From positions 3,658,001 through 3,722,000 of the forward strand of contig JAJTUQ010000004.1 in NCBI GenBank assembly GCA_021399445.1: a stretch of DNA of 64,000 bases, in the 5' to 3' direction. The notes under the pieces were generated by a model. That model was not told the DNA's origin. It ran no database searches and saw nothing but the letters and a program-made list of their open reading frames with translations. The stretch is from Xylogone sp. PMI_703. Lineage: Eukaryota > Ascomycota > Leotiomycetes. Shown one piece after another: positions 34,939-46,458 of the stretch (the stretch's first letter is position 1; the number at the start of each line of letters is the position of its first letter). Made by a program: the position numbers and the translations under genes.

Positions 34939-35738
34939 GCTGCAAGATTCTGTATACAAATTCTAACTCCAAGGAAACAGCTTAAGTATCCAAAAATGAA
35001 CTATACAGCTATGTTCAAACAGTTATGAGAAATTCCAAAAGTCTGGAAATTCCAGTCCAAAAGCATATCACATGAGAAGTAATCTCCACAATTGCGGAGA
35101 AGTAATCCTCCTATGCCAGATTACGGTACCTCAGGCACCAGATGCGGGGTTAAATACGCCGCTGCCATCACTATCAAGACTTGTACTGGGGATTTAACAG
35201 TTCTTATTACTATATTTTAGAATAACTACAAAATATCAAACGCAAATCCTATAGGCATATCTGCTGCAATTCTAAAATCCAAGATTCATATCCTAGTTAC
35301 AACATAAGTTATTATTAAAGCAATGGCTATGAATATTAGCCTACTAGTTAAAGAGGTGCTCCTCGCATATTGTTCCCAATAATTAAGCATAGTTACACGA
35401 ACACTAGGATTTATTCATTGATTTGTCTGAGATCGCGATATGACTTTCTCAACTGGCGGGGATTTCTTGCATCTGCTTATGCAATGGGCTTCGCCTCCAG
35501 TTCCTGGGATGTGCTGTACCTGATCATCTTACTCAATCTCCATTTTATTCCCGTCTAGGACCGAGGTAGGTCTCACCGTTACAATCCGTCACTCTCCGTC
35601 CTTTATTCCCTTAATTCTCGTGCAATTGCATCTCTGATACTTGATAGTTTCAGTATTAAGCTTTGCTCGTGCTCATGTTAATTAAGGTCTTCTTACACGG
35701 TATATAGCTACCTCTTTTGCTTCTCCACATTCTTTACT
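34939..35738. other. Divergent intergenic region
   Basis: About 0.8 kb between the starts of the coiled-coil gene (-) and the succinyl-CoA ligase fusion gene (+); presumably contains both promoters. The frame at 35370-35558 is too short and random to call. Confidence 0.6.
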
Positions 35739-38176
35739 ATGGTTCATCGTATACCAAGGCTGCGGGGTTTTGTATCCTCATCTCGGCCACAGCGCGCCCA
35801 CTTTAGCAGTACAGCTTATCGAAGGTCATATGAGGATACGATATCGAATTTAAAAATTGGCAACCATACAAGAGTCATCTTCCAAGGTTTTACTGGTAAA
35901 ACATCTCCCATTGTGTGACTGAGTTCCCGGCTAACTGGCGTATTATTGATAGGGAGACAGGTATGATATTTTATATAGCCCACTCATCATTGTTTCTGGA
36001 ATATTAATCACTGATAATTAAGTAAAGGCAACAGCAAACGCTAAGGAGTCAATTGAATGGGGAACGAATATTGTGGGAGGGGTGACTCCCGGAAAAGAGG
36101 GCGAGCACCTTGGGTTGCCCGTACTCCCTACAGTCCGCAAAGTATGTAGAGTAAATACTTATCAATATACCGGGCCTCTAACTGTTTTACTCGTGTAGGC
36201 CATGGAGGTATTAAAGCCCGATGCAACCGGCATCTATGTAGCGGCGCATCAGGCTCCCGCTGCTATTGAAGAAGCAATAGAAGCGGAAGTACCCTTGGTT
36301 GTAGCTGTCGCAGAACATATTCCAATTCATGACATGATGAGAGTATGTCACTCATACTTGTTTCTTGATAAATGCTCACATGACTAGATACACTCCATGC
36401 TGAAGACTCAGTCCAAATCCCGATTGGTAGGTGCTAATGCACCGGGAATTATATCTGCAATCGGGAAATGCAGAATTGGATTCCAGCCTCTCCCTTGTTT
36501 CACTCCTGGAAATATTGGGATTATTGCCAAATCTGGAACTTTAAGCTACGAGGGTACGTCCACATTTAGTAATAGAAGAGTTGTATGCTAAAGAGAGTTA
36601 TAGCTGTGGCATCAACTACAAGGGCCGGGTTTGGCCAGAGTCTGTGCATAGGAATGGGAGGCGATGTACTAGCAGGGACCAATTTTGTCGATGCCTTAAA
36701 GATTTTCGAGCATGATAATGACACAGATGGCATTATCCTAATCGGAGAAATCGGAGGAAATGCAGAACTAGATGCCGCAGACTGGATTCGGGAGTACAGA
36801 AAACGATCATCGAATCCAAAGTGAGGAACTCTCATGGTTGTAGAGAGAATGAAACTGATTTACATTTTAGGCCAATTGCAGCCCTCATTGGAGGTATCCA
36901 AGCGCCCCCTGGCCGTGTGATGGGTCATGCGGGAGCATTTACCCTTCCTGGCGAGCCAGGAGCGTTGCAGAAAATCAGAGCCCTAGAAGGTGTTGGAGTC
37001 ACGATGGTTAATCATCCAGCTAAGTTTGGGGAAGCATTCAAAACGCTACTGAAAACCTCGAACCCTACCACTAAAAATGGTCCTGGCTCGGTTTCTTCGC
37101 AGCGTAGAGGGTTGCATACGGCAAGTCGGCTCCGGCCAAGAGCGATACCTACCTTGATCCGCGGGAATCATGAATTAAAGCGCTATTTACACATTCGGGA
37201 GGATCTCGCCTTGAATCTTCTACGAGAAGCAGGTATCAATGCTTCAGAGTATTCGGGAAAAGGGATCCAACGGTTGCTGGCTGTAACTGTTGATCGATCC
37301 AATCTTTGTCCGTGTATTCTTGCGTCGCCAACAACGGATCTCGACCAGGTGCAGAGCATGAGCAGAAAGTTCCCGTTTGATTATAGAAAAGGCTTCGAGC
37401 CTAGTCAAGTAAGGGAACTTGCTGAACATCTACAGCTCGGCGAAGGAGGCAAGCAGCAGGTCCTGAAGCTAGTCAATGCGCTGGTGGACTTATATATGAA
37501 AAAGGAGGCGATTCTTCTGGAGACCAAGATTGTGGAGCGGCTGGGGGATGTAAAGGTGACGGGGGCGAAATTCATATTTGATGATGCAGCCTTTCGAAGT
37601 TCCAAGAGGCAGGGAGACATTCACGCTCTCAGGAGGCTGGAGGATGAGAACCCGGTGGAGCTGGAGGCAGAGAAAGATGGCATCGTGTACATCAAATTGG
37701 CGGGAGACGGGAACATAGGGACCCTGGTAAATGGCGCCGGACTGGCCATGAACACGGTCGATGCACTGGCGGACGCTGGAGGGAAAGCCGCCAACTTCCT
37801 GGATACCGGGGGCAAGGCCACCAGCGAGACAGTCAAGAAGAGCTTCGAAGCCATCCTGCAGGACGAGCGGGTCAAGGTGATCTTTGTCAATATATTTGGC
37901 GGGCTGACACTGGGAGACATGATCGCGCGGGGAGTCCTACTAGCATTCAAGGAGCTAGATATGAGATTGCCTGTGGTGGTGCGAATCCGGGGGACGAACG
38001 AGAAGGAAGGGCAGAAGATTGTGAGTATAGCAGTGTCTCTGGTCTCCAAACACAGTTGCTAATCCCTTTTTTCCTAGATAGCGGAGAGCGGCCTTGCGCT
38101 GCACGCATTTGATGATTTTGAGGAAGCAGCGGCAAAGGCGATTGAGCTGTCTAACAAAAGCGAGCCGAGTGCATAG
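35739..38176 (+). CDS. Fused succinyl-CoA ligase alpha-beta protein
   Basis: Both subunits of succinyl-CoA synthetase are joined in one 684-residue chain. Eight exons: 35739-35895, 35953-35960, 36028-36141, 36199-36342, 36388-36553, 36604-36820, 36871-38020, 38078-38176. A mitochondrial presequence is likely (basic, ending near [16 protein letters not shown]). The alpha half, to about residue 350, has [19 protein letters not shown], the SGTLSYEA loop and the phospho-His motif [10 protein letters not shown], so the CoA and phosphohistidine parts look intact. After a basic linker the beta half starts at [18 protein letters not shown]. Its ATP-grasp domain is shortened, with LLAVTVDRS arriving only about 20 residues after the first helix region, and the usual EINPL metal-binding motif reads LLETKI. 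The C-terminal part is conserved ([36 protein letters not shown]). It may have altered or no nucleotide use. Confidence 0.9.
35953..35960 (+). other. 8-nt microexon of the succinyl-CoA ligase fusion gene
   Basis: The bases GGAGACAG lie between a TGATAG acceptor and a GTATGA donor. Including it gives QGFTG-R-Q-ATANAK, which follows the family pattern QGFTG(K/S)Q; skipping it shifts the frame. Confidence 0.75.
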
Positions 38177-39973
38177 ATGACTGGATCCTTTTTACCCTGT
38201 AGCGGGAGAACTAGAGATTAGAGATTAGATGATAGGGAGACGTGTACTGTACAATTAACGCTTTAACATGCCAAGCCATTGCTGTGCTGACACTTGAAGA
38301 GTAGAGGAATCTTTGAGATACCCCAAAACGTAAGAAGAAGGCCTCGGAGCCACGGGAGGGGATCATGCCAAGCAGGGCGGATGTGGGGGCACCGAAGAGG
38401 TAATTGGTTGCTGGTGTGAGCGGAGTCGGGACACCCGAGTTGGATAGCCAGACGCAGGGCCGCGATGACGTTGGCTCTGCAGTACTGTACTTGCAAATGC
38501 ACAGTGTTTTGGTCTTAAGGACGGGAACAAATGTACCATCCTCTTAGATGCCTTCTTAGGAAAGAGTAGTCCTGCCCCTTCGTACACGATACGGCCGTTC
38601 TTCCTGGCGTTCATGCGTCTGATGGTTCAATCTGCCGTAGTCCTGTCAGCAATTAAAACCAGAGGAAAGCATGGCGTGCTGTCTACCATGGCACATAAGG
38701 ACCGTACCGGCATGACAGAGTAGCACCACCAACCCGGCGGGACAGCGCCAACGGGTAACTTCAACCTTAAAAATGGCCTGCAGGCTGCATGGTCAGACCG
38801 TACCGTGTACAACCCGATACCGTACAAGTACTGTACATCAACGTGCCAGTTGCAGGGGCAAAGAGGTGAAGGATTGCAGTGAACTGTGTACGAGTAATGG
38901 TTCGAGCCCTCGACGAAATCGAGTCCCTGCGAGCACGTCACCGGATCTCCCTAGGCCCGACGGAGCCTAGCCGTACCTCATCTGTGCCACAGTGCCGCCA
39001 CAAGCTGGCTGTTGAGGCGTCGAGGGCGTGTGTGGCTGGCGCGGGCTTACCCCGGATCAGCTTGGCGCGCGACCGGGGCCACATCGGGGCGCACCACCAG
39101 CCCCGTGGATCCACGATCCAAAGCAACTCCAGAGGCGATCCAGGGATTCGTTGACGTACCTTGACCGGTTTCTTACGTACAACACTTTCTTGGTGCTGTA
39201 ACTTCTCTCCCCAATAGCAACTGGTTGAGATGGCCCAACGGGAAAGTATTAGAAAAGGGCAAGAGGGGAAAATAAAGGGAGAACAAAAGAAGCAAGAAAA
39301 GAAGACCGGTCGCTTTCCTCTCCCGCCGGGCCAAACTCGAATCAGGGAACCGGCGCATAAGGTGGGAAGGCAAGCTTAGCCCGGTATCCTTGGACTGGCA
39401 CGGCCGGTCAGAGTGTGAATTGCCCATCCACAGTACAAGAAGGTTCTTTGGCTGCTTCTTGAGTACAAGTACAGTACCAGCAGAAAAGTACAAGTATCCG
39501 GCACAGTCCACCACATGCTTGGGTTCCTTGTTCCTTGTACTTGACCCTGTTACAGCTGGCTTTTCGAGGAGACCCTGCGGGTTCCACTCTCCACGCTGCG
39601 ATCTGCGCCTTGAAATCTCTTATCAATCTGCTTCCATCCCTGCTCGTGCTGCTCCCGTTTAAATACGGACCGTAGAACTCTCAACTCGCTCTCCTGAGAT
39701 CTTCCAAACTTCTCGTCTCCTCGCATATCTCTCTTGTGTTGATGTTGACTGGAGAGTAAGTGAGAGACTGTCTGAAGCCCTGAGTGATATAGAGACAACA
39801 TCTCCAGGACTCCTCTTCTCGTGGCCAATGCAGTCAATTGCAACCTCGACTCTAGAACTCGCCCACAATACTATCATCGTCCACTTCCCTTCTCGCAAGT
39901 GGCGTTGAATCACCGAAAGCACCGACTAGCAACCTCTTAAACGAACCATTGGTCTCCGGTACCAGGATCGAAA
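38177..39973. other. Long intergenic region upstream of the AAAP transporter
   Basis: About 1.8 kb. It contains four exact GTACWGTAC palindromes (separate entry) and, after 39.5 kb, C/T-rich DNA that looks like the transporter's promoter and leader. Overlapping short frames on both strands are not credible genes. Confidence 0.6.
38244..39477. repeat. Second cluster of GTACWGTAC palindromes
   Basis: Exact copies lie at 38244-38252, 38482-38490, 38828-38836 and 39469-39477, with several near copies such as ACCGTACCGTGTAC around 38.80 kb. All are in the spacer between two plus-strand genes. Confidence 0.75.
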
Positions 39974-41724
39974 ATGGATGAAAAACGAATGTCGGGTGCA
40001 CCCGATACCACTGGCGCTGACATCGACTCTGAGAAGGGTTGGAGAGGCCGTTTTGGCGGCAGCGATGTCAAGGTGGGCGGTAGAATTGCGCCAGTCTTGC
40101 CCCATCTGAGTGCCTACGACTTCAGCAGCGATGAATCCAGCTCGGATATTCTGGGCCGCCAGATTGAGCTCGAGGCTGATAATGCCATCAAGTACAGAAC
40201 GTGCAGCTGGCCAAAGGTAGGCGCACTTGCCATCTCTCTCCCTATTGGAGCTCGGCTCCAACCCCAAGAGAGCTTGTGCTAACAAGCTTTTGTGCCTACA
40301 GACGGCTGCGCTGCTCTTTTCCGAGTACATCTGCTTGGCAATCATGTCCTTCCCCTATTCATACTCCGTCCTGGGCCTCGTGCCCGGCCTCATCCTCACT
40401 GTGGTTGTTGCCGCCCTTGTCCTGTACACGTCCCTGGTCTTATGGTAAATCAGGATTCAATTCTCTGAACGGCTCACCGTTGCGTGCTAATCAATTAAAT
40501 TAGGGAATTTTGCCTTCGACATCCTGAAGTGCGAGATGTATGTGATATCGGCCAGATGCTCTTCTGGGGCAAGCAGTGGGCATGGTATGCCACTGCCGTC
40601 ATGTTCATCCTGAATAACACCTTCATTCAGGTACGTTTCATCACACTCTAACCACACCGGCTATTAGTTTGAGTGGTTGGGTTAATCTTTTCAATTAGGG
40701 ACTCCATGTTCTTGTCAGTGCCAAGTACCTTAACACCATCACTAACCACAGCGAATGTACCGTGGTCTTCGCCGTCATTGCCACGATCATATGCTGGCTC
40801 TGCTCACTTCCCAGGACATTCAGCATGCTCTCTAAGCTAGGCACTGCTTCGGCTTTTTTCACGTTCATTTCGGTGCTTTTGGCCGCCATATTCGCAGGAA
40901 TTGAAGCACATCCGGCAGGTTACAATCCCGATCCCAACTTCGTTGATCCTGTGACCGGAATTCACGGGGGTGAACCCATTGTTACAGCATTTCCAGTCAA
41001 AGGAACAACCTTCGTGGCGGGAATGAATGCTTTCCTGAACATCAGCTATACTTTCATCGGTCAAATAACGCTCCCGAGCTTCATTGCTGAGATGAAAAAT
41101 CCACGAGACTTCCCCAAGGCACTTTGGGCCGTGACCATTGCCGAAATCATTGTATTCAGCTGTGTTGGAGGCGTTGTGTATGGTTATACAGGAAACCAGT
41201 ACAACACATCTCCCGCATTTGGCTCCCTTGGCAACGATACCTTCAAGAAGGTGTCATTTTCATTCATGATCCCCACCCTGATCTTCCTGGGTGTGCTTTA
41301 TGCCTCTGTTTCAGCGCGGTTCATCTTCTTCCGGATGTTTGAGGGATCGAGACATAAGAGCAGCCACACTGTGGTAGGCTGGGGTACTTGGGCCGGGATC
41401 CTTCTTGCTACTTGGATTGGTGCATTCATCATCGCGGAAGTCATCCCTTTCTTCTCGGATCTATTATCTTTGATGTCGTCTCTATTTGACTCATTTTTTG
41501 GATTCATCTTCTGGGGTGTTGCCTATATTCGCATGAGAAGGGTTGATGGAGGAAAGGCATGGATACGCAACATGTCTCTATATGGACATTGCATGCTAGC
41601 GCTCAATATTCTCATCATCGCCATCGGAATCTTCTTCCTCGGCGTTGGTACATATGCAAGTGTGCAAAGTATCATCGACAGCTCGATCGGGAAGGTTTTT
41701 ACCTGTGCGAGTAACGGTCTCTAG
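39974..41724 (+). CDS. AAAP-family amino acid transporter
   Basis: Proton-coupled amino acid permease of the plasma membrane, in the same superfamily (Aa_trans) as Neurospora MTR. Four exons (39974-40216, 40302-40444, 40504-40630, 40699-41724) give 512 residues. A hydrophilic N-tail of about 80 residues ends in NAIKYRTCSWPK. The first membrane helix then starts TAALLFSEYICLAIMSFPYS, a classic family motif with the unwound TM1. About ten to eleven hydrophobic helices follow, with GLVPGLILTVVVAALVLYTS, ISYTFIGQITLPSFIAEMKN (TM6 region) and VIPFFSDLLSLMSSLFDSFF. Donors and acceptors are standard and phases agree. Substrate specificity cannot be read from sequence; neutral amino acids are plausible from the family. 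Confidence 0.93.
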
Positions 41725-42513
41725 ACGTTTTCTTTTCTTCTTCTATGGGGTGGGGTGTATGCATCCTTCTGACGTACTGGGAGTACGCACGATGATCTCC
41801 ATCTTTAATATTTCCATGCCGCTGCTATGAGATAGTCATATGGCATGCTAAAACACAGACAGTAATAACCGTTGTCACTAGATTTAAAATAATATACAAG
41901 ACGGCCTAGTCCGTAATATAGTTCGCAACACTGTTCGACATAATTTTTCTTAGAAAGTGGAAACATCAAGATAGCACATTGAGCAATTGCTTGCATATGA
42001 TGCAAGTGACGCATGCTAGACGTACTGCAGTCTGGTATTTCTTAAATCTTTCATATCTGGGTTATATCGACGCTTTTCTCTGTGAAATATGCCAACTTTT
42101 TCGAAAATAGATGAGTTGGTGAAGTTTACATTCTGTGTATAACTATTACAATCTGTATTATGTCATTGGAACGCAAGACGTCACCTAAGTTACTCTACCA
42201 CGAATAATCGCCTCATATGGGCAGCCTATCACCCATCGAACTAGTCCTTATAGCACGATTAATAAGCACGACACATTTGACTGGGATTTAGTTATATTGA
42301 TAGGGATAACCAATGTTTGGTCCCATTAAAAGCTATAAGACAAAGTCATCACCGCAGGAAAGATAAAAGTTTTTGGCAATATATAACTCCTAATACTCCA
42401 ACAGATCGTGTTATCATTATCATTGCTTGCTTCTCATCTACATTTCATAACTGCCGTTTAATCATTAATCGTAAAGCATCGATATCAAACTCCCCGCCGA
42501 GAATAAATTCAGA
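41725..42513. other. Intergenic region upstream of cyanamide hydratase
   Basis: About 0.8 kb, A/T-rich. It holds the transporter's 3' UTR and the hydratase promoter; no further gene is seen. Confidence 0.6.
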
Positions 42514-43419
42514 ATGAGTAACCCCGCAATCGAAAAATATGGTTGGACTGCTGTTCCTAGGAAGGTCGAGACTCTTCTCTCACAATCTCAAAATGCATCT
42601 GATCCCGCAAGAGCAATTCCCGTATCAACAATAGAGCTTCCAACTTCGCAACTTACCAAATCGGTATGGCAGTATGTCAAGGATAGGCTTCCAGTTGAGA
42701 CGTTTAACCATAGCATGAGGGTTTATTACTACGGTAAACTCTTCCTTTTGTATTCCCCATATCCACCAAACCTATCAGAGTGTGGCAATTGGCGTGTGTT
42801 AGAACACCACATGTTAATGCAAGATACTGCTCTCCAGGACAAGCAATCTTAGCGCATGCGTATCCATCCTGGTCTACACCCACTTTCAACGAGACCTATT
42901 ATCTCTCTTGTCTTCTACATGATACTGGAACCACGGATGAAAACCTGAAAAAAACACTAATGTCTTTTGAGTTTTATGGTGGGCTTCTTGTGCTCGATCT
43001 CTTGAAAAAGGAAGGGGCTCCTGTTGAACAAGCGGAGAATGTTGCAGAGGCGGTGATCCGGCACCAAGATCTTGGAGATGAAGGTACCATAACAAGAGTC
43101 GGAGCCTTGTTGCAGCTGGCAACTATATTTGGTATGTATTGCTTCCAATCGCATATATATATTCTGTAAATATAAGCGAAAGATCTACGGCTGATCTTCT
43201 GCATTGGAAGATAACATGGGAGGACAACCCCAGTTGATCCACAAGGAGACGATTGAAGATGTAGTAAAGCACTACCCGAGGAAGATGTGGAGTACCTGCT
43301 TCGCAAAAACCATCAGGAAGGAAAATGGACTGAAGCCTTGGGCGCATACAACGGCATTGGGAGAGAGGGCCTTTCCGGAAGGAGTGGAGAATAATAAGCT
43401 GATGGAGCCTTATGAGTGA
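42514..43419 (+). CDS. HD-type cyanamide hydratase
   Basis: Converts cyanamide to urea, a detoxification and nitrogen-salvage reaction; the family includes the Myrothecium enzyme and yeast Ddi2/Ddi3. Three exons (42514-42733, 42838-43131, 43211-43419) give 240 residues, the normal size. The HD-domain metal ligands are in place: FNHSMRVYYYG, CLLHDTGTTDEN, FEFYGGLL and IRHQDLGDEGTIT. The conserved C-terminal parts DNMGGQPQLIHKETIEDVV, YPRKMWSTCF and GLKPWAHTTALGE follow. All phases match. In yeast the homologues are strongly induced by DNA-alkylating agents; no comparable site was identified here. The natural substrate in moulds is uncertain. Confidence 0.94.
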
Positions 43420-43763
43420 ATGTTATCACGTATCTGGCGCAGGGTCAGTGCCGTGAAAATTTCTCTCATGGATAGGCCAAGAATGGTTCAAAAGTGTTTA
43501 ATTAGCATGTTCTGGATCCTAGTTCAAGAGCAAATTAATGTTGACATTGTATAATTCCCGAAATAGCAATGGCCCCAAACGCTCTGAGATGCTCGAATAT
43601 CCGGTAAGTGTAAACAGACAAAGGAGATATGAATGACGGACGCAGTCTTGGACTCCAACAGTTCGTATGTGAAAGATCAACGAGGATAACGCCTCTAAAG
43701 AACGAACGAATGAACTGTAAATAATGACACCAAGAAAACACATTTTCGACCGTGGACGCCCTT
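43420..43763. other. Convergent intergenic region
   Basis: 344 bp between the ends of the cyanamide hydratase (+) and LIM (-) genes. It probably contains only 3' UTRs. Confidence 0.6.
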
Positions 43764-46458
43764 TCAGGCCTTCAACTCTCTCTCCATACACTGGGTGCAA
43801 AGAACAATAGTCTCCCCGTCTACAGTCTTTAGGAAGATTTGGCAATCGTCAAAGCCACCACTGCAAGAAGAGCATCGGAAGCATGCATCATGCCATTCAC
43901 CTCCTAGGGCCTGTACATATTGGCCAATAACTGGTAGCCGACACTTCTTGCATTTTGGAGCCCTCCTCTCCGTACGCTTTGTTTGGCAGCCCAAGCACCA
44001 TGCATAGCCGTCTTTTTCGATATGTGTCATGCCCTGCTCGAACGGGTCGCCACATTCGGCACAGAAGAAATGTCCGTAGTGCCAGTGTTCACCGAGAGCA
44101 ACGACATGCTCACCAATTATAGGAGTCTTGCAATGTTTGCATCGTGGAGCAAAGTTCTCATGCCAATCGAGATGACAGTAGAAACGCAGTCTCTCGTCTC
44201 CATCATCTGCCATTGTTTGCCCTTCAATTTCTTCAATTTCTTCGCCCTTACGCCGACGTTGAATCCGGTCAAGCCGTGCCGCACGCTTTGCAGGAGGCTC
44301 CGGACTGATCTCAAGAGCTTCAAGAGCTGTTCCACAGGTGTAGCAGACAAAGCATTCTGGATGGAAGCGCTCTGCCACCCCACGAAGAGATACCACGCGT
44401 CCTTCAATCGGTAATTGACACTGATGACAAGTGGCCGTGGCTCTATTGCCAACTGCTGGAGACCAATGGGGGCGCGAAAGGGGGCCTGAAGAGCCATGGC
44501 GCGGGAATGGTCGAGAGGCTACTTTCTTAGGGTCTGGAAGTGGCCGCTTGGATGGGGTGGGACTTGGACTGGGGCTGGGACTAGGTACGTTGATACTAAT
44601 ACTTGGAGTCTCCGGGGTTGAAATTGATATACTAGGCGTATCAGGGAGGTTTATAGTTGGAGTGTTTGTTGAATCGGGCAAGTTGATCACAGGAACGGAT
44701 ACTGATGCTGCCTGTTTTTCTGGGCCAGGCAAGCTGATCGACGGAACCGACCGTGATGGAGTGTGGTTTGTCGAGCTAGACAAATTGATCGTTGGAACAG
44801 TTTTTGATGGTGTTTTGGTTACTTGGGGCGATGCCGGGTCAGGCGTAGGAATGGTCGAGACAATGGGCGATACAGCCTCCGTACTCGAGTGACTAGACAG
44901 CACTTTCTTCTCTTCGCGGACGGGCCGTCGATCGAATGGTGATCGCCTGCGCGTTTCTGGCTTCACATCAGCCTCTTTCGGCTTCCAATTCGTATCAAAG
45001 CTTACAATAGGGCGGCCAGGTTTGTCACTGACTGCCGTAGGTGTTGGCAGCTTAGGGCTACGATCCTTTAGACGCATGCTAGTAGCTTGCCGTATCTCAT
45101 CACTCCTGATCTCAATTCCATCTCTCTGTGGTATTTCTGGGACGGTTTGTTCTGCCGGATTTGGTGGTGGATTTGAGGTGTATGCTGGGTTTCTAGACTG
45201 CGAAGGTGGATTGAGGTGGATTTCAGATATTGAGTGCCTCTTTGAGGACTGAGACGGGGTAGTTTTTGAGACCGCACCTGTATCATGTGCGAATTGAACC
45301 CGATTCAAAGGACTCCGCGGTTTGAGCCGCAAGGGTGCCGGAGCATCTTTTGAAACCAAGTGGGGTTCTTCTTGAATGCTAATCTGCTGCGGTTCCTCCC
45401 ATATCTGTTCGCCTGTGAATATACTACTGATCTCACCACTTATGTTGCGTCGGCCGCTTCTTCGTCTTACACTTCCACCAGACTGCTGACTCATATTTGA
45501 CATTTGTCCATAGGACTTGCGGTTGTCTAGAGACGGTGATTTGTTGCTGACAATGTCTGCCGCTTCTGAAGTAGTATCGCCGGGGTCGCTTGAAAGCAAT
45601 CGTGTATTACTAGAGGATTCACTGGAGACCCGACTTCTTTGTGAGTGCATTCCTCCACTACTACTAGAGCCGCCTGAAACTGACCGTGGGGTAATATCTC
45701 GTGCTAACCCAGTAGTTAGGGCGGCTCCTCCGTGACGTCCGACACTTTGTGTCCTGGCGTGGGCATAGCTGTTCTTGCGTAGATGTTCGGTGTATCGATA
45801 TGGCGCATCGGGTATGACAGATTCCGGATGCTGGTGCTGCCATACTAACTCGGATGCTTCTGCTTGAGCAGCAGCATGAATACGCGTCTCATCGTCCATT
45901 CCTTTCTTCAGATCTAGGTCCTCCATAGCATCTCTTAACGATACAGCCTCTTCTTTCTCCATCCAGCGCTGTCCTCTTTCGATGTATGTAGCACTAGGGA
46001 CAACCTCGGACGGTTTGAGTAGTTTCTTAGGCGCATCCGGATTGGAGGTGGGAGGTTGGACCAAAGACCTACCATGCCTCGATGATACGGAAGATGAGTA
46101 ATTAGATAGAGCAGACTGGGCTCGTCTGTGAGACATTGCGCTAGCAGAACGACCGAGAGATTCATCGACTGAGGTGCCTGCAGATGCTGGCTCTCCGTCC
46201 TGGCGTGCTGCTGGAATGTTCCATGATTGTCTCTTGAAGGAAACTGGAGGAGGTCGCGCACCGCTTGGGCGCGCAACACGATTATTTCTCAGGTCCGCTA
46301 GGTATCCAGCTAATAGCTAGTTAGCGTTCTTTGCCCATAACAACGACAGAACCATATTATATTATATTGAACTAACCAAATTGCTCATCTGACATGTAGG
46401 ATGGACCAGGAGAGGGCGCCTTGTTACTACGGTCCTTCGACTTCCCCCGCTTCAGCAT
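43764..46458 (-). CDS. LIM-domain protein, paxillin-like
   Basis: Likely cytoskeletal adaptor acting at sites of polarised growth or septation, as known for fungal paxillin-like proteins. Two exons, 46458-46377 and 46309-43764, give 875 residues; the intron donor is GTTAGT and the acceptor ATTAG. The first 640 residues are disordered and Ser/Pro-rich, with a run of short repeats of the type P-x-I-N-L-P and PSISIS between about 500 and 600. Three LIM domains occupy the C-terminus: from CHQCQLPIEG (about 653), CKHCKTPIIG (about 750) and CKKCRLPVIG (about 812), each with the expected Cys/His spacing. The first LIM carries an insert rich in Arg and Glu (RIQRRRKGEEIEEIEG). Paralogous fungal LIM proteins with RhoGAP domains are excluded, because no RhoGAP is present. 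Confidence 0.88.
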
